DNA from: Nitrospinota bacterium | GTDB lineage: Bacteria; Nitrospinota; Nitrospinia; JACRGO01 | Assembly (NCBI GenBank): GCA_016212295.1 | Contig: JACRGO010000184.1 | Coordinates: forward strand, 1 to 11,471 | DNA length: 11,471 nucleotides | Reading direction: 5' to 3' | Shown here: one piece after another, positions 1 to 9,097 of the stretch | Numbering within the stretch: position 1 is the first letter of the stretch | How the letters are laid out: each line of letters starts with the position of its first letter | Translations under genes and position numbers: made by a program | Notes under the pieces: model-generated | Told to the model about the DNA's origin: nothing | Database searches by the model: none | Seen by the model: only the letters and a program-made list of their open reading frames with translations

Positions 1-41
1 ATGAGATTGCGTTCTTCTTTGGTCACGCGTGTGTAAGCCAT
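1..41 (-). CDS. N-terminal fragment of a probable IS30-family transposase (runs off the window)
   Basis: Only 13 codons are visible, reading MAYTRVTKEERNL from the ATG at 41-39 towards the left edge. A clear Shine-Dalgarno sequence (AAGGAG on the minus strand) lies 6-7 bases before that ATG, so a real gene start is likely. The pattern 'Y-x-x-[LV]-T-x-E-E-R' is typical of the extreme N-terminus of IS30-family transposases, where it begins the helix-turn-helix that binds the element's ends. The assignment rests on this short stretch alone. Another DNA-binding protein with a similar opening is possible, and the rest of the gene lies outside the window. Confidence 0.5.
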   Translation of the reverse strand, partial: MAYTRVTKEERNL

Positions 42-120
42 GTCGTTCTCCTTGTGTTGTGGCACAATACGAAGAACGTAGCTTACCTCGCGTGGCTTTT
101 TCTATCTACAAGTGTTGCAA
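1..120 (-). mobile_element. Probable terminal part of an IS30-like insertion sequence
   Basis: Upstream of the transposase-like start at 41 are about 70 bases that fit an IS leader. On the minus strand the sequence at 110-104 reads TGTAGAT, the same first seven bases I recall for the terminal repeat of IS30 itself. It is preceded by TTGCAACACT (120-111), so the outer boundary could lie anywhere between about 110 and 120. An 8-bp inverted repeat (CGTTCTTC at 10-17, GAAGAACG at 71-78) brackets the start codon. The other end of the element is outside the window, so neither terminal repeats nor target duplication can be checked here. The 43 bases between 121 and the cytochrome stop codon show nothing else. 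Confidence 0.45.
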
Positions 121-163
121 TAGCCGGTAGCGCGCGGGGTTAGATATTAAATCGGCAAGCGAT

Positions 164-1099
164 TCACAACTTCCATTCCCTTACAGCCAGCAGTTCTTTT
201 TCCTTTTTCCACGACCTTCTAAGCATGAGCGAAACCTTCGCCCTGTCGCAATCCTTTGGCAAGGGATATTCCTCCTTCCATTCCTTCTTGAAATGGAGAG
301 GGGTCTCCAGTTGTGGCGCGAAAATTGTCTTCTCCCGGCCCAGAAGAGAGTCCCTTGAGAAAAATTCCACCTCCAGGTAAAGCCTGGGGTCCCCGTTCTC
401 CGCGGTGGGAAGATTGTGTGGGACCCCGGTATTTTCCAGGACCGCCGACAGCCTGCCTTCTCCGGCCCGGACCTCGAACCGGATATCTTTATCCGTCAAG
501 GACAAGGCCGGCATGGAATGGTCTCCGGCATCAACCTCGGAATGGATTGGCAAAAGGTAGTATGGAAATTTATCTATCATCTTTTCCTTTCTTAAAGGCA
601 TGTGGCATTCCTGGCATGTCTTCGGGCTTCCCGATTCTTTCAGCTCCTTGAAGGTCTGGACGTGGCAGCCCTTGCAAGCGTCGGACCGGCGGTAAACGGC
701 GTCCCTTTCCGAGGGATGGGGAGGGGAGAAGACCTGGTGAGGACCGCGCATGGCGCCGTCCCTGAAATGGCAGGCAAGACACGAAATGCCGTCATCCAGG
801 TGAAAATCCCTGGGGAGCGGTTTTTCAGTGAAGGAGATTTCCTTGGGGATGTGGCACCCCAGGCACTTTATCTTTTTGTGGTTCTCGGTCTCCTTCGCGT
901 ATCCTTCGCTGGTCCAGGAGAGGGAATGCCGGCTCTTTTCCCAATCCCTGAATATCTTTCCATGGCATTCGGCGCATCGCTTCGCCGGCGGATTCCGCAG
1001 CAGCTCGTCTTTACGGAAGAACCCGGTCTTCAATAAAAGAGCGGTCCCCGCCGAGAGTAGGAGAAGGAAAATAAGAGGGTATTTTATTTTTCGTGTCAT
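164..1099 (-). CDS. Membrane-anchored pentaheme c-type cytochrome (cytochrome c554-like)
   Basis: The product is 311 residues from the ATG at 1099; an in-frame TTG at 1117 would add six residues but has no better ribosome site. Residues about 5-25 form a hydrophobic signal/anchor (IKYPLIFLLLLSAGTALLL) with no clear signal-peptidase motif, so I infer an N-terminal anchor with the rest in the periplasm. Five CXXCH haem-binding motifs follow: CAECH (42-46), CLGCH (79-83), CLACH (107-111), CKGCH (142-146) and CQECH (162-166). The spacing and the 'W-x-x-S-x-H' after the first haem fit the cytochrome c554 family of multihaem electron carriers. The C-terminal 125 residues contain no haem motif. They carry GVPHNLPT followed by an RLYLEVEFF strand, resembling the beta-rich tail of other multihaem cytochromes in which a His-x-x-Pro-Thr segment packs near a haem. 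The redox partner is unknown. The gene stands alone, divergent from glnB. Confidence 0.85.
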   Translation of the reverse strand: MTRKIKYPLIFLLLLSAGTALLLKTGFFRKDELLRNPPAKRCAECHGKIFRDWEKSRHSLSWTSEGYAKETENHKKIKCLGCHIPKEISFTEKPLPRDFHLDDGISCLACHFRDGAMRGPHQVFSPPHPSERDAVYRRSDACKGCHVQTFKELKESGSPKTCQECHMPLRKEKMIDKFPYYLLPIHSEVDAGDHSMPALSLTDKDIRFEVRAGEGRLSAVLENTGVPHNLPTAENGDPRLYLEVEFFSRDSLLGREKTIFAPQLETPLHFKKEWKEEYPLPKDCDRAKVSLMLRRSWKKEKELLAVREWKL

Positions 1100-1201
1100 A
1101 GCGCGGCATATCCGCAATTAAAATAAATTTCGATGTATTCAACGCAAATTTCTGAACGTAATAATATAATGCCTTAAAATAAATCAATTGCCCCACAATA
1201 A

Positions 1202-1239
1202 TGCCATATTATAGGGCAAAAATAAAAAGGATATGTCAA
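1202..1239 (-). promoter_or_regulatory. Candidate promoter and palindromic operator for the pentaheme cytochrome
   Basis: On the minus strand a perfect TTGACA (1239-1234) is followed after 20 bp by a perfect TATAAT (1213-1208), about 109 bp before the cytochrome ATG. The spacer is 2-3 bp longer than the sigma70 optimum. A 17-bp near-perfect palindrome, TGCCATATTATAGGGCA (1202-1218, one mismatched pair), covers the -10 element and could be an operator. The elements are directly visible. Their use as a promoter is inference. Confidence 0.4.
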
Positions 1240-1293
1240 ACCCTAATAATTTCTTTTCCTTTGTTTTCAGGTGGTTAGGGAAAATCTGGCCTT

Positions 1294-1309
1294 TGGCATG
1301 AAACTTGTT
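1294..1309 (+). promoter_or_regulatory. Candidate sigma54 (RpoN) promoter for glnB-glnA
   Basis: The sequence TGGCATG-AAAC-TTGTT, preceded by T, matches the sigma54 consensus TGGCACG-N4-TTGCW, with the -24 GG and the spacing intact. The -12 GC is replaced by GT, which is the weak point. Transcription would begin near 1320, leaving an untranslated leader of about 200 nt before glnB. RpoN/NtrC control of glnB and glnA is well established in proteobacteria, which supports the placement. I see no convincing NtrC enhancer (TGCACC-N5-GGTGCA) upstream. Confidence 0.45.
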
Positions 1310-1358
1310 TAAGCATTCCTGACCGGTTCATGAAGAACTCGGAGAAAAAAACCTTGAG

Positions 1359-1389
1359 GTCTTTGCGCCTATTTTGCGCGCTTTGTGGT
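1359..1389. repeat. CGCAAAG-type dispersed repeat, copy upstream of glnB
   Basis: Read on the minus strand this segment is ACCACAAAGCGCGCAAAATA followed by GGCGCAAAGAC. It is similar in composition and arrangement to the segment at 7799-7825 (ACCGCAAAGCCGCAAAGAAC) and to a short core at 1874-1885 (GACGCAAAGGCG). I call it a member of a low-complexity intergenic repeat family. It lies inside the presumed leader of glnB and has no evident coding capacity. Confidence 0.4.
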
Positions 1390-1447
1390 AAAAAAACTGT
1401 GAAAGCAACAAAGTGTACAGAGATTGTAATATTGGGGGCCCTTTTCT

Positions 1448-1474
1448 TTGATTTCACTTATATCCTGTGATAAT
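1448..1474 (+). promoter_or_regulatory. Candidate sigma70 promoter for glnB, extended -10 type
   Basis: TTGATT (1448-1453) is followed by TGTGATAAT (1466-1474), an extended -10 (TGn plus GATAAT). The spacer is 15 bp if GATAAT is the -10, or 17 bp if TAATAT (1471-1476) is used. The start point would be near 1481, about 38 nt before the glnB ATG. Together with the sigma54-like site upstream this gives a dual-promoter layout of the kind known for enteric glnA: a basal promoter and a nitrogen-starvation promoter. Confidence 0.45.
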
Positions 1475-1512
1475 ATTTCCGGCTCTACCACAAATAAAAC
1501 TGCCGGAGGTAA

Positions 1513-1857
<345 letters not shown>

Positions 1858-1873
1858 TTTTAAAAATATAGTA

Positions 1874-1885
1874 GACGCAAAGGCG
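1874..1885. repeat. Short CGCAAAG-type repeat core between glnB and glnA
   Basis: GACGCAAAGGCG begins 17 bases after the glnB stop codon. It shares the CGCAAAG core with the longer copies at 1359-1389 and 7799-7825. It is short enough that chance is possible, but it directly abuts the hairpin repeat at 1896-1971. Confidence 0.3.
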
Positions 1886-1895
1886 TGAGAAAACG

Positions 1896-1971
1896 AGACC
1901 CTGAAACGAGTTCAGGGTGACAAGCCGGCATGCTTGCGCTTATATGTCATCCTGAACTTGTTTCAGGGTCT
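1896..1971. repeat. Long inverted repeat (27-bp arms) between glnB and glnA
   Basis: The arms 1896-1922 and 1945-1971 are inverted copies differing at two positions. In plus-strand RNA both differences become G-U pairs, so the transcript could form an uninterrupted 27-bp stem with a 22-nt loop. Each arm is itself a small palindrome (CCCTGAA-ACGAG-TTCAGGG; CCTGAA-CTTGT-TTCAGG). There is no U-run after the stem, so it is not a classical terminator. It resembles the CCTGAA...TTCAGG family of palindromic repeats that I recall from intergenic DNA of many unrelated bacteria. Lying between glnB and glnA it could alter the ratio of the two messages by stalling or by protecting an RNA end. This is inference. 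Confidence 0.75.
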
Positions 1972-1988
1972 GAACTTGTTTCAGGGTC
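1953..1988. repeat. Tandem duplication of an 18-bp unit at the right end of the inverted repeat
   Basis: The 18-bp unit TGAACTTGTTTCAGGGTC occurs at 1953-1970 and again at 1971-1988 with no mismatch. The first copy is part of the right arm of the long inverted repeat, so the second copy offers an alternative pairing partner for the left arm. From 1990 to 2049 the DNA is AT-rich. It contains a perfect TATAAT at 2020-2025 but no good -35 at the right distance, so a separate glnA promoter is uncertain. Confidence 0.85.
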
Positions 1989-2059
1989 TAAATAAACGCT
2001 GAATAATTAAATAAAATTTTATAATTTAAAAAAACATTTAAACTTTATTGGAGGAAGAA

Positions 2060-3475
2060 ATGACGCCGAAACAGGTAATGGCATTCATCAAGGAAAAAAA
2101 CATATTGATGGTGGATTTGAAATTCATGGACTTCCTTGGCACGTGGCAGCATTTCACCGTGCCGGTTGGAGAAATGAACGAGGACAGCTTTGAGGAAGGC
2201 TACGGATTCGACGGCTCGAGCATACGGGGATGGCAGCCGATCCATGCCAGCGACATGCTGGTCATCCCGGACCCGAAAACCGCGCTGATCGACCCCTTTT
2301 GCAGGGAGTTGACCCTGAGCCTTATCTGCAATATCGTTGACCCCATCACCAAGGAAAATTATTCCAGGGACCCCAGGAACATCGCCCAAAAGGCGGAGGC
2401 GTATTTGAAGTCAACCGGCATAGCCGACACCGCTTATTTCGGCCCGGAGCTTGAATTTTTCCTCTTTAACGACGTCAGGTACGAGACCGGCCAGAACCAT
2501 TCCTTCTACTTCGTGGATTCCCCTGAAGGGACGTGGAACACGGGGAGGATGGAACCCAATGGGAACCTCGGCTACAAGCCGCGCGTGAAGGAAGGGTATT
2601 TCCCTTGCTCCCCGACGGACAGCTTGAATGATCTTCGCACCGAGATGGTGCTGGCCATGCAGCAGCTCGGCCTTGAGATCGAATGCCAGCACCACGAGGT
2701 CGCGACAGGCGGCCAGTGTGAAATCGATGTAAGATACGCGGAGCTTACCAAGGCGGGCGACAATATCATGCTGTACAAATACGCGGTGAAAAACGTGGCC
2801 AAGAGAAACAACTACTCGGCCTGCTTCATGCCGAAGCCCATATTCCAGGACAACGGATCAGGAATGCACACGCACCAGTCCCTTTGGAAGGGCGGGAAGC
2901 CGCTGTTCGCGGGCAACAGTTACGGCGGCTTGAGCGAAATGGCCCTTCATTACATCGGCGGCATTCTGAAACACGCCCCGGCCCTTTGCGCCTTCGTGGC
3001 CCCGTCCACAAACTCCTACAAGCGCCTTGTTCCGGGTTACGAAGCGCCGGTGAACCTGGCCTATTCCAGCAGAAACCGGAGCGCCTCCATCCGCATCCCC
3101 ATGTACCAGGCCAATCCCAAGAGCAAGAGGGTCGAGGTAAGGTTCCCTGACCCCTCGGCGAATGGATACCTCGCCTTCTCCGCCATGCTCATGGCAGGAC
3201 TGGACGGAATAGAAAACAAGATCGATCCGGGCGAGCCGTTGGACAAGGACATATACGCCCTCGGACCGGAAGAGCTGGCCTCGGTCCCCAGCACCCCCGG
3301 CTCCCTGACGGAGGCCATCAACGCCTTGGAGGCGGACCACTCCTTCCTGCTGAAAGGGGACGTCTTTACCCAGGACGTTGTGGATATGTGGATCGATTAC
3401 AAGAGGGAGAAGGAAATAGCGCCCATTAACTTGCGGCCCCATCCCCATGAGTTCGCCTTGTATTACGATTGTTGA
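2060..3475 (+). CDS. glnA: Type I glutamine synthetase
   Basis: This 471-residue enzyme makes glutamine from glutamate, ammonia and ATP, and is the main route of ammonium assimilation. The length is normal for the dodecameric type I family. Signatures in order are [10 protein letters not shown] (49-58), PELEFF with metal-binding Glu130 and Glu132, HHEVATGGQ (211-219), the nucleotide/metal region [16 protein letters not shown] (259-274) with His269, [13 protein letters not shown] (318-330), and the C-terminal [19 protein letters not shown], with Tyr399, corresponds to the E. coli Tyr397 adenylylation site. The enzyme is therefore probably controlled by GlnE-type adenylylation linked to the PII protein encoded upstream. 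I chose the ATG at 2060 because GGAGGAA lies at 2050-2056. An in-frame TTG at 2048 overlaps that ribosome site and is rejected. A strong terminator follows 29 bp after the stop. Confidence 0.97.
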   Translation: MTPKQVMAFIKEKNILMVDLKFMDFLGTWQHFTVPVGEMNEDSFEEGYGFDGSSIRGWQPIHASDMLVIPDPKTALIDPFCRELTLSLICNIVDPITKENYSRDPRNIAQKAEAYLKSTGIADTAYFGPELEFFLFNDVRYETGQNHSFYFVDSPEGTWNTGRMEPNGNLGYKPRVKEGYFPCSPTDSLNDLRTEMVLAMQQLGLEIECQHHEVATGGQCEIDVRYAELTKAGDNIMLYKYAVKNVAKRNNYSACFMPKPIFQDNGSGMHTHQSLWKGGKPLFAGNSYGGLSEMALHYIGGILKHAPALCAFVAPSTNSYKRLVPGYEAPVNLAYSSRNRSASIRIPMYQANPKSKRVEVRFPDPSANGYLAFSAMLMAGLDGIENKIDPGEPLDKDIYALGPEELASVPSTPGSLTEAINALEADHSFLLKGDVFTQDVVDMWIDYKREKEIAPINLRPHPHEFALYYDC

Positions 3476-3504
3476 TCCACGGTAATTTCTTTTGTTTGTC
3501 TACA

Positions 3505-3540
3505 GGACCCGCCACGCGCTGTGGCGGGTCCTTTTTTTTT
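3505..3540 (+). terminator. Rho-independent terminator of glnA
   Basis: A perfect 11-bp stem (GGACCCGCCAC / GTGGCGGGTCC) closes a 5-nt loop (GCGCT) and is followed directly by nine T residues. It ends the glnB-glnA unit and lies between convergent genes. In the opposite direction no T-run follows, so it probably does not serve glgP as an intrinsic terminator. The remaining bases 3541-3602 contain no clear hairpin-plus-T signal for glgP. Confidence 0.93.
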
Positions 3541-3602
3541 GGTGCGCCCTGCAAGGGGAAGAGTTAGCCGAACGGCAAGGGTGTCGCGGGCGACTCTGCC
3601 CC

Positions 3603-6161
3603 CTACCCCCACAAGATCATGCCTGTCTGGTAAGGGCTGATTAGGTTTTCGTGGTTGGGGAGGATGCGGACCATGAACCCGTGTCTGCCGGTTTCCCCGC
3701 ATGGGATCCTGCCGCTGAAGATGAAGTTTTTCTTGTCGATGCAAGCGTCAGCGGCCAGGCTTATGATTTCGTTGTCCAGGAAGTTGACCTTGGAATCCAC
3801 GTGCCCGTGGTAGAGGTCCACCGCCACGTCTTCCGGCTGGAGTTCGTTCAGGAAAACCTCCACGTTGATCCTTACGCTGTCCCCAACGGCCGACACCCTC
3901 CCGTTTTCGTAGCTGACCTCGTTGATCCGTATTCCGCCCCAGCGCGATTCCACTTTTTCCAGCCAGTACGCCAGTTCCTTGCCCGCCTGGAGGCCCTGGC
4001 CCAGCAAGACGTTCCCCTTTTCATGGGCCGGGATGTAAAACGACCGGGCGTAGTTTTCAAGCATTTTATGTGAATTGAACGCGGGGCAGATGGTGCGCAG
4101 GCAGTTTTTCATGACGGCAACCCATTTCCGGGGAACGTTGTCGGCCCCCCGCTCATAAAACAAGGGCGCGATCTCGTGCTCCAGCAGATTATAAATATTT
4201 CCGCTCTCCACCTCGTCCTGGTATTCCCGTTCCTGGTATTCCTCGCCCCTTCCTATGGACCAGCCGTTGTCCCCGGAATAGCCCTCGCACCACCAGCCGT
4301 CCAGGATGCTGAAGTTGAGCGATCCGTTGATGGCGGCCTTCATGCCGCTGGTGCCGCAGGCTTCCAGCGGCCGGAGCGGATTATTGAGCCAGATGTCCAC
4401 GCCTTGCACCATGAACCTGGCGATATTCATATTGTAGTTTTCCAGAAAGACAAGTTTGTTTTTAAACCTTGGCTCCTTGGTGGAATTCACTATCCGGCGG
4501 ATGATGTCCTTTCCCTCGTTGTCCTGCGGATGGGCCTTTCCGGCAAAGACGATCTGCACCGGCCTTTTTTCGTTGTTAAGAATTTTCTCCAGCCTGTCCG
4601 GGTCCTGAAATATAAGGTTTCCCCTCTTATAGGTGGCGAACCTCCTCGCGAAACCAATGGTGAGGACCTCCGGGTCCAGCACTGAGCCTGCCTCCTTGAC
4701 CAGGGATTTATGCGCGCCTTGGCGGACCAACTGCTCCCGGACTTTCCGCCGGACAAAGGCAACCAGGGCCTCCCTGCGGCGAGAATGTGTGCGCCACAGT
4801 TCGGAATCCGGGATGTCGTCCACGCGCTTCCAGATTTTTTCGACGTCCGGGTCCTCTCCCCATTGAGAACCAAGATATCTGTCATACAGGGTGGAAAGTT
4901 CGATTGACACCCAGGAAGGGACATGCACCCCGTTGGTTATGTGGTTAATGGGTAGTTCCTCAAGGGGAAGGGCGGGCCAGACGTTCTTCCACATCTTCCT
5001 GGAGACCTGGGAGTGCAACTGGCTCACCCCGTTGGCCTTGCATGAGAGTTTCAGGGCAAGGACCGTCATGCAAAAGGTCTCCGCGTGGTTTTGCGGGTTC
5101 TCCCTTCCCAATCCCATGAAATCGTGAAAGGAAATCCCCAGTTCATTGGCGTAATTGCGGAAATATTTTTCCATTAAGTGCTGTTCGAACCTGTCGTTTC
5201 CTGCCGGGACCGGCGTATGGGTGGTGAATACGCATTGGGTGATCGCGACCTTTTTTGCCTGATGAAAGGACAAGCCGCCGGATTTCATGAGCTGCCGTGT
5301 CCGCTCCAGCGCGGCAAAGGAGGCATGCCCTTCGTTCATGTGGAAGACCGTGGGCTTTATGCCAAGGACCTCCAGTGCGCGCATGCCGCCGATTCCAAGC
5401 AGGATCTCCTGGCGTATCCTCATGTCCCTGTCCCCGCCATAGAGATGCTCGGAGGTGTTGCGGTATTCGTGGTTGTTTTCCGGAGCGTCGGTATCCAGCA
5501 AATATAGGTTTACCCTGCCGACGTCGATCTTCCATATCTTGGCGACTGTTGCTCGGCCCGCGAAGTCCACCTGTATGCTCAACTGGACTCCGTTTGGATC
5601 TAACACCCGGCTGATAGGCAGATTTTCCACTTCCGTGGCCGGGTATGTCTCGCCTTGCAGGCCTTTTTCGTCTATGTATTGGCTGAAGAAGCCCTTTTTA
5701 TAAAGAAGGCCGACGGCCACCAATGGGATGCGAAGGTCGCTGGCCGACTTCAAATGGTCCCCGGCCAGGACGCCCAGGCCGCCTGAGTAGAAGGGGACGC
5801 AATCGGTGAGCCCGTATTCCGCGGAGAAATAAGCTACTTGAAAGTCCGGGTGCTTGTCTGGGGAAGAATAAAAGGCCGCGCCGTATTTCACGTACTGCTC
5901 GAATTCAAGATACACCCGGTCGATCTGCGCCAGGTAGCCCTCGTCCTTGGCCACCTCGTCGGCCCGGTCCTGGCTAATAGAGCGGAGCAGCAGGACCGGA
6001 TTATGGTGCGTCTCCCTCCAGAGGGCGGGGTCAAGGCGCTGGAACAGCTTTATGGCTTCCTTGTTCCAGGCGAACCAGACGTTCCGCGAAATATCCACCA
6101 AGGGCTGGAGGGATTTCGGGAGAGAGGGGATGATGGAAAAGACTCGTTGAAATTTTTTCAT
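3603..6161 (-). CDS. glgP: Alpha-glucan (glycogen) phosphorylase, short DUF3417-containing type
   Basis: The 852-residue product is a GT35 phosphorylase that releases glucose 1-phosphate from alpha-1,4-glucan using phosphate and pyridoxal phosphate. Residues about 10-115 (from [20 protein letters not shown]) match the N-terminal DUF3417 region found in the archaeal/Thermotoga-like branch, not in the classic enteric or animal enzyme. The core includes FSAEYGL (112-118), [17 protein letters not shown] (127-143), HMNEGHASF (274-282), [12 protein letters not shown] (315-326), [10 protein letters not shown] (408-417) and RRFATYKR (506-513). [15 protein letters not shown] (600-614) supplies Lys608 as the PLP-binding lysine. 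The last 130 residues look like a beta-rich accessory domain. The start ATG lies 3 bp beyond the pckA stop with only a weak GGA-containing ribosome site, so translation is probably coupled to pckA. Enzymes of this branch can also act on maltodextrins, so the exact substrate is uncertain. Confidence 0.9.
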   Translation of the reverse strand: MKKFQRVFSIIPSLPKSLQPLVDISRNVWFAWNKEAIKLFQRLDPALWRETHHNPVLLLRSISQDRADEVAKDEGYLAQIDRVYLEFEQYVKYGAAFYSSPDKHPDFQVAYFSAEYGLTDCVPFYSGGLGVLAGDHLKSASDLRIPLVAVGLLYKKGFFSQYIDEKGLQGETYPATEVENLPISRVLDPNGVQLSIQVDFAGRATVAKIWKIDVGRVNLYLLDTDAPENNHEYRNTSEHLYGGDRDMRIRQEILLGIGGMRALEVLGIKPTVFHMNEGHASFAALERTRQLMKSGGLSFHQAKKVAITQCVFTTHTPVPAGNDRFEQHLMEKYFRNYANELGISFHDFMGLGRENPQNHAETFCMTVLALKLSCKANGVSQLHSQVSRKMWKNVWPALPLEELPINHITNGVHVPSWVSIELSTLYDRYLGSQWGEDPDVEKIWKRVDDIPDSELWRTHSRRREALVAFVRRKVREQLVRQGAHKSLVKEAGSVLDPEVLTIGFARRFATYKRGNLIFQDPDRLEKILNNEKRPVQIVFAGKAHPQDNEGKDIIRRIVNSTKEPRFKNKLVFLENYNMNIARFMVQGVDIWLNNPLRPLEACGTSGMKAAINGSLNFSILDGWWCEGYSGDNGWSIGRGEEYQEREYQDEVESGNIYNLLEHEIAPLFYERGADNVPRKWVAVMKNCLRTICPAFNSHKMLENYARSFYIPAHEKGNVLLGQGLQAGKELAYWLEKVESRWGGIRINEVSYENGRVSAVGDSVRINVEVFLNELQPEDVAVDLYHGHVDSKVNFLDNEIISLAADACIDKKNFIFSGRIPCGETGRHGFMVRILPNHENLISPYQTGMILWG

Positions 6162-6164
6162 TTA

Positions 6165-7772
<1,608 letters not shown>

Positions 7773-7798
7773 GCCTTTTCTCCTTGAGAAAAATTAAT

Positions 7799-7825
7799 GA
7801 ACCGCAAAGCCGCAAAGAACGCGAA
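7799..7825. repeat. CGCAAAG-type dispersed repeat, copy upstream of pckA
   Basis: GAACCGCAAAGCCGCAAAGA followed by ACGCGAA contains two CGCAAAG units in direct orientation. It resembles the inverse of the segment at 1359-1389. It sits about 15 bp upstream of the pckA ribosome site, on the 5' side of the pckA message. Confidence 0.45.
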
Positions 7826-7854
7826 TGGTTTGACAGGCTCACCATGACAACTGG

Positions 7855-7879
7855 TAGGGGCACGATGCACGTGCCCCTA
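7855..7879. repeat. Perfect 10-bp palindrome between the MBL-fold gene and pckA
   Basis: TAGGGGCACG (7855-7864), a 5-nt centre ATGCA and CGTGCCCCTA (7870-7879) form a perfect hairpin 23 bp downstream of the MBL-fold hydrolase stop codon. No T-run follows it on the minus strand, so it is not a textbook intrinsic terminator for that gene. It resembles the TAGGGGCACGATGCATCGTG type of palindromic repeat that I recall from several unrelated genomes. It may reduce read-through into pckA or stabilise the upstream message. Confidence 0.7.
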
Positions 7880-7902
7880 ATATTTTTAAATTCTCCGCCA
7901 AA

Positions 7903-8514
7903 TCATTGGTGGAAATCAACCATGAGATATGGATTGTTTTTCTTTTGCTCCCCGATGGTGGATGTGGGAGTAGGGCCGTAATCATGGCCGGGGAAAACCA
8001 CTATATCATCACCCATGCCCTTAAGTTTGAGGATGCTCTTCTGGAAATCCCTGGGATTGCTCTCCGGGAAATCGGTCCGTCCAACGGAATTGACAAACAG
8101 CATGTCCCCGGTAAACAGGTTCTTGCCTGCCTGGTAGCAAATGCACCCCGGCAGATGGCCGGGGGTGTGATGGCAGTGAATGGTGATGTTGCCCAGGGAA
8201 ATATCCATCCCGTCTATCAGCGTCACGACGTGCTCGCTGAATGATTTCAGGCTGGCTCTTTCCGTCTCATGGACAAAGATTTTCCTGGGACCGGCAAGCC
8301 GGAAAAGTTCTTCCAGGCCCTCCATATGGTCAAAATGCGTATGGGTCAAAAGCACGGCGGCCAACCGCATGCCGTTCCGCTCAACAGCCTTAAGCAGCCT
8401 GTCCGGTTCCCATGCCGGATCGATAAGGCCGCATTCCCTTGTTTCCATGCAACCCACAAGGTAGCTGAAGTTTTGCATCAGGCCTACTTCAATTTGTTCG
8501 ATAAGGATGTTCAT
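7903..8514 (-). CDS. Glyoxalase II-like metallo-beta-lactamase-fold hydrolase
   Basis: The 203-residue protein has the full MBL metal-binding set: THTHFDHMEG (57-66, giving His58, His60, Asp62, His63), His120 in HTPGHLPG, Asp137 in FTGDMLF and His177 in PGHDYGP. This is the binuclear-metal site of the GloB/ETHE1 group. The length, the short C-terminus and the TSTIGEQKKNNPYL tail are typical of small bacterial glyoxalase II-like proteins that lack the substrate-binding helices of true hydroxyacylglutathione hydrolase. I therefore do not assign the glyoxalase gene name. A thioester hydrolase or a persulfide-handling role remains possible. No signal peptide is seen, so it should be cytoplasmic. 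The ATG at 8514 has only a weak GGGG ribosome site, and the segment upstream is filled by a repeat element. Confidence 0.88.
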   Translation of the reverse strand: MNILIEQIEVGLMQNFSYLVGCMETRECGLIDPAWEPDRLLKAVERNGMRLAAVLLTHTHFDHMEGLEELFRLAGPRKIFVHETERASLKSFSEHVVTLIDGMDISLGNITIHCHHTPGHLPGCICYQAGKNLFTGDMLFVNSVGRTDFPESNPRDFQKSILKLKGMGDDIVVFPGHDYGPTPTSTIGEQKKNNPYLMVDFHQ

Positions 8515-8530
8515 AGCGCATCAGAGCCCC

Positions 8531-8685
8531 AATAAAAAATTCAAATCTCAATTGTCAAATAACAAATAAATCTCAATAACCAAAATTACAAAGAACAAAC
8601 AAGGAAAAGGAAATGTTTTGGAAATTCAGTAATTGTTATTTGGAATTTATTTGTGATTTGTTATTTGACATTTGGATTTTATTTT
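8531..8685. repeat. AT-rich imperfect inverted repeat of about 155 bp (MITE-like)
   Basis: The arms 8554-8589 and 8629-8669 are imperfect inverted copies. The outer 14 bases (GTCAAATAACAAAT at 8554-8567 and its complement at 8656-8669) match perfectly, and weaker similarity continues outwards to about 8531 and 8685. The centre (8590-8628) is unpaired. The segment has no reading frame of note and very low GC compared with its neighbours. It fills most of the 229-bp gap between the lipoprotein and the MBL-fold gene. I infer a non-autonomous palindromic element, because a folded AT-rich stem of this size is unlikely by chance. The remaining bases to 8743 hold GTGAAATCCGTGG, another common intergenic motif. 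Confidence 0.65.
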
Positions 8686-8743
8686 CCTTTTAGTTGCTGC
8701 GAAGCCTCGCCATGTAATCGGTGAAATCCGTGGTTTCCAATCA

Positions 8744-9094
8744 TTATAAATCAAACCTGGAAAAAGATATAAGGGTTTCGTTGTCTTTTGATACGATTTC
8801 AATGGCCCTGGTCTGGTTTCCGGCCACCATGATCATATCGGCGCCGCCTTTTTTGAAAAAGGAGGCGTCCTTCTCCTTGTAATGTCCCTTGTAAAAATCA
8901 ACCGCCTTTTCCTGGGAAAGTCCGGTCTTGTAGATTTTAATCTGCCCCTTTTTTGCTTCCTTGAAAAATACGGACCCAGGGGGGACGGGCATTTCAAAAA
9001 CGGTTTCAGAGGGAGGATGTTTTTCCCCGCATGAAATGAGTGGAGGGAAAAAAAGGAAAAATGCGGAAAAAAGAAAAATTTTTAATCGAGCCAT
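8744..9094 (-). CDS. Small predicted lipoprotein of unknown function
   Basis: I do not recognise this 116-residue protein. Residues 1-21 form a lipoprotein signal, MARLKIF followed by a Phe/Leu-rich core, ending in the lipobox LISC with Cys22 as the lipid-modified residue. The mature part has about 95 residues and is Lys-rich. It contains PVPPGSVFFKEAKKG, a GLSQEKAVDFYKGHYKEK segment (58-75) and a closing strand pair (TRAIEIVSKDNETLISFSRF). The 'S-x-E-K-A-V-D-F-Y' helix followed by strands resembles small lipoproteins in which a pair of strands is built after such a helix, but I cannot name a family. I chose the ATG at 9094 because it places the signal peptide correctly. An in-frame TTG at 9142 would prepend residues encoded by a terminator hairpin. 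The ATG has no Shine-Dalgarno sequence, and a terminator T-run lies directly before it. Confidence 0.7.
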   Translation of the reverse strand: MARLKIFLFSAFFLFFPPLISCGEKHPPSETVFEMPVPPGSVFFKEAKKGQIKIYKTGLSQEKAVDFYKGHYKEKDASFFKKGGADMIMVAGNQTRAIEIVSKDNETLISFSRFDL

Positions 9095-9097
9095 AAG

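Noticed and set aside
602-1036. Plus-strand open frame of 144 codons
   Set aside because: It is the complement of the pentaheme cytochrome gene, whose five CXXCH motifs confirm the minus strand.
1926-1938. Second sigma54-like site (CGGCATGCTTGCG) before glnA
   Set aside because: The GGC and TTGC parts are three bases too close together for RpoN recognition, and the sequence is just the loop of the hairpin repeat.
2048-2059. TTG start four codons upstream of the glnA ATG
   Set aside because: It overlaps the GGAGGAA ribosome site that serves the ATG at 2060, and family members begin with MTPK.
8703-8733. Terminator for the lipoprotein gene at GCGAGGCTTCGC
   Set aside because: The stem is only four pairs and no T-run follows on the minus strand.
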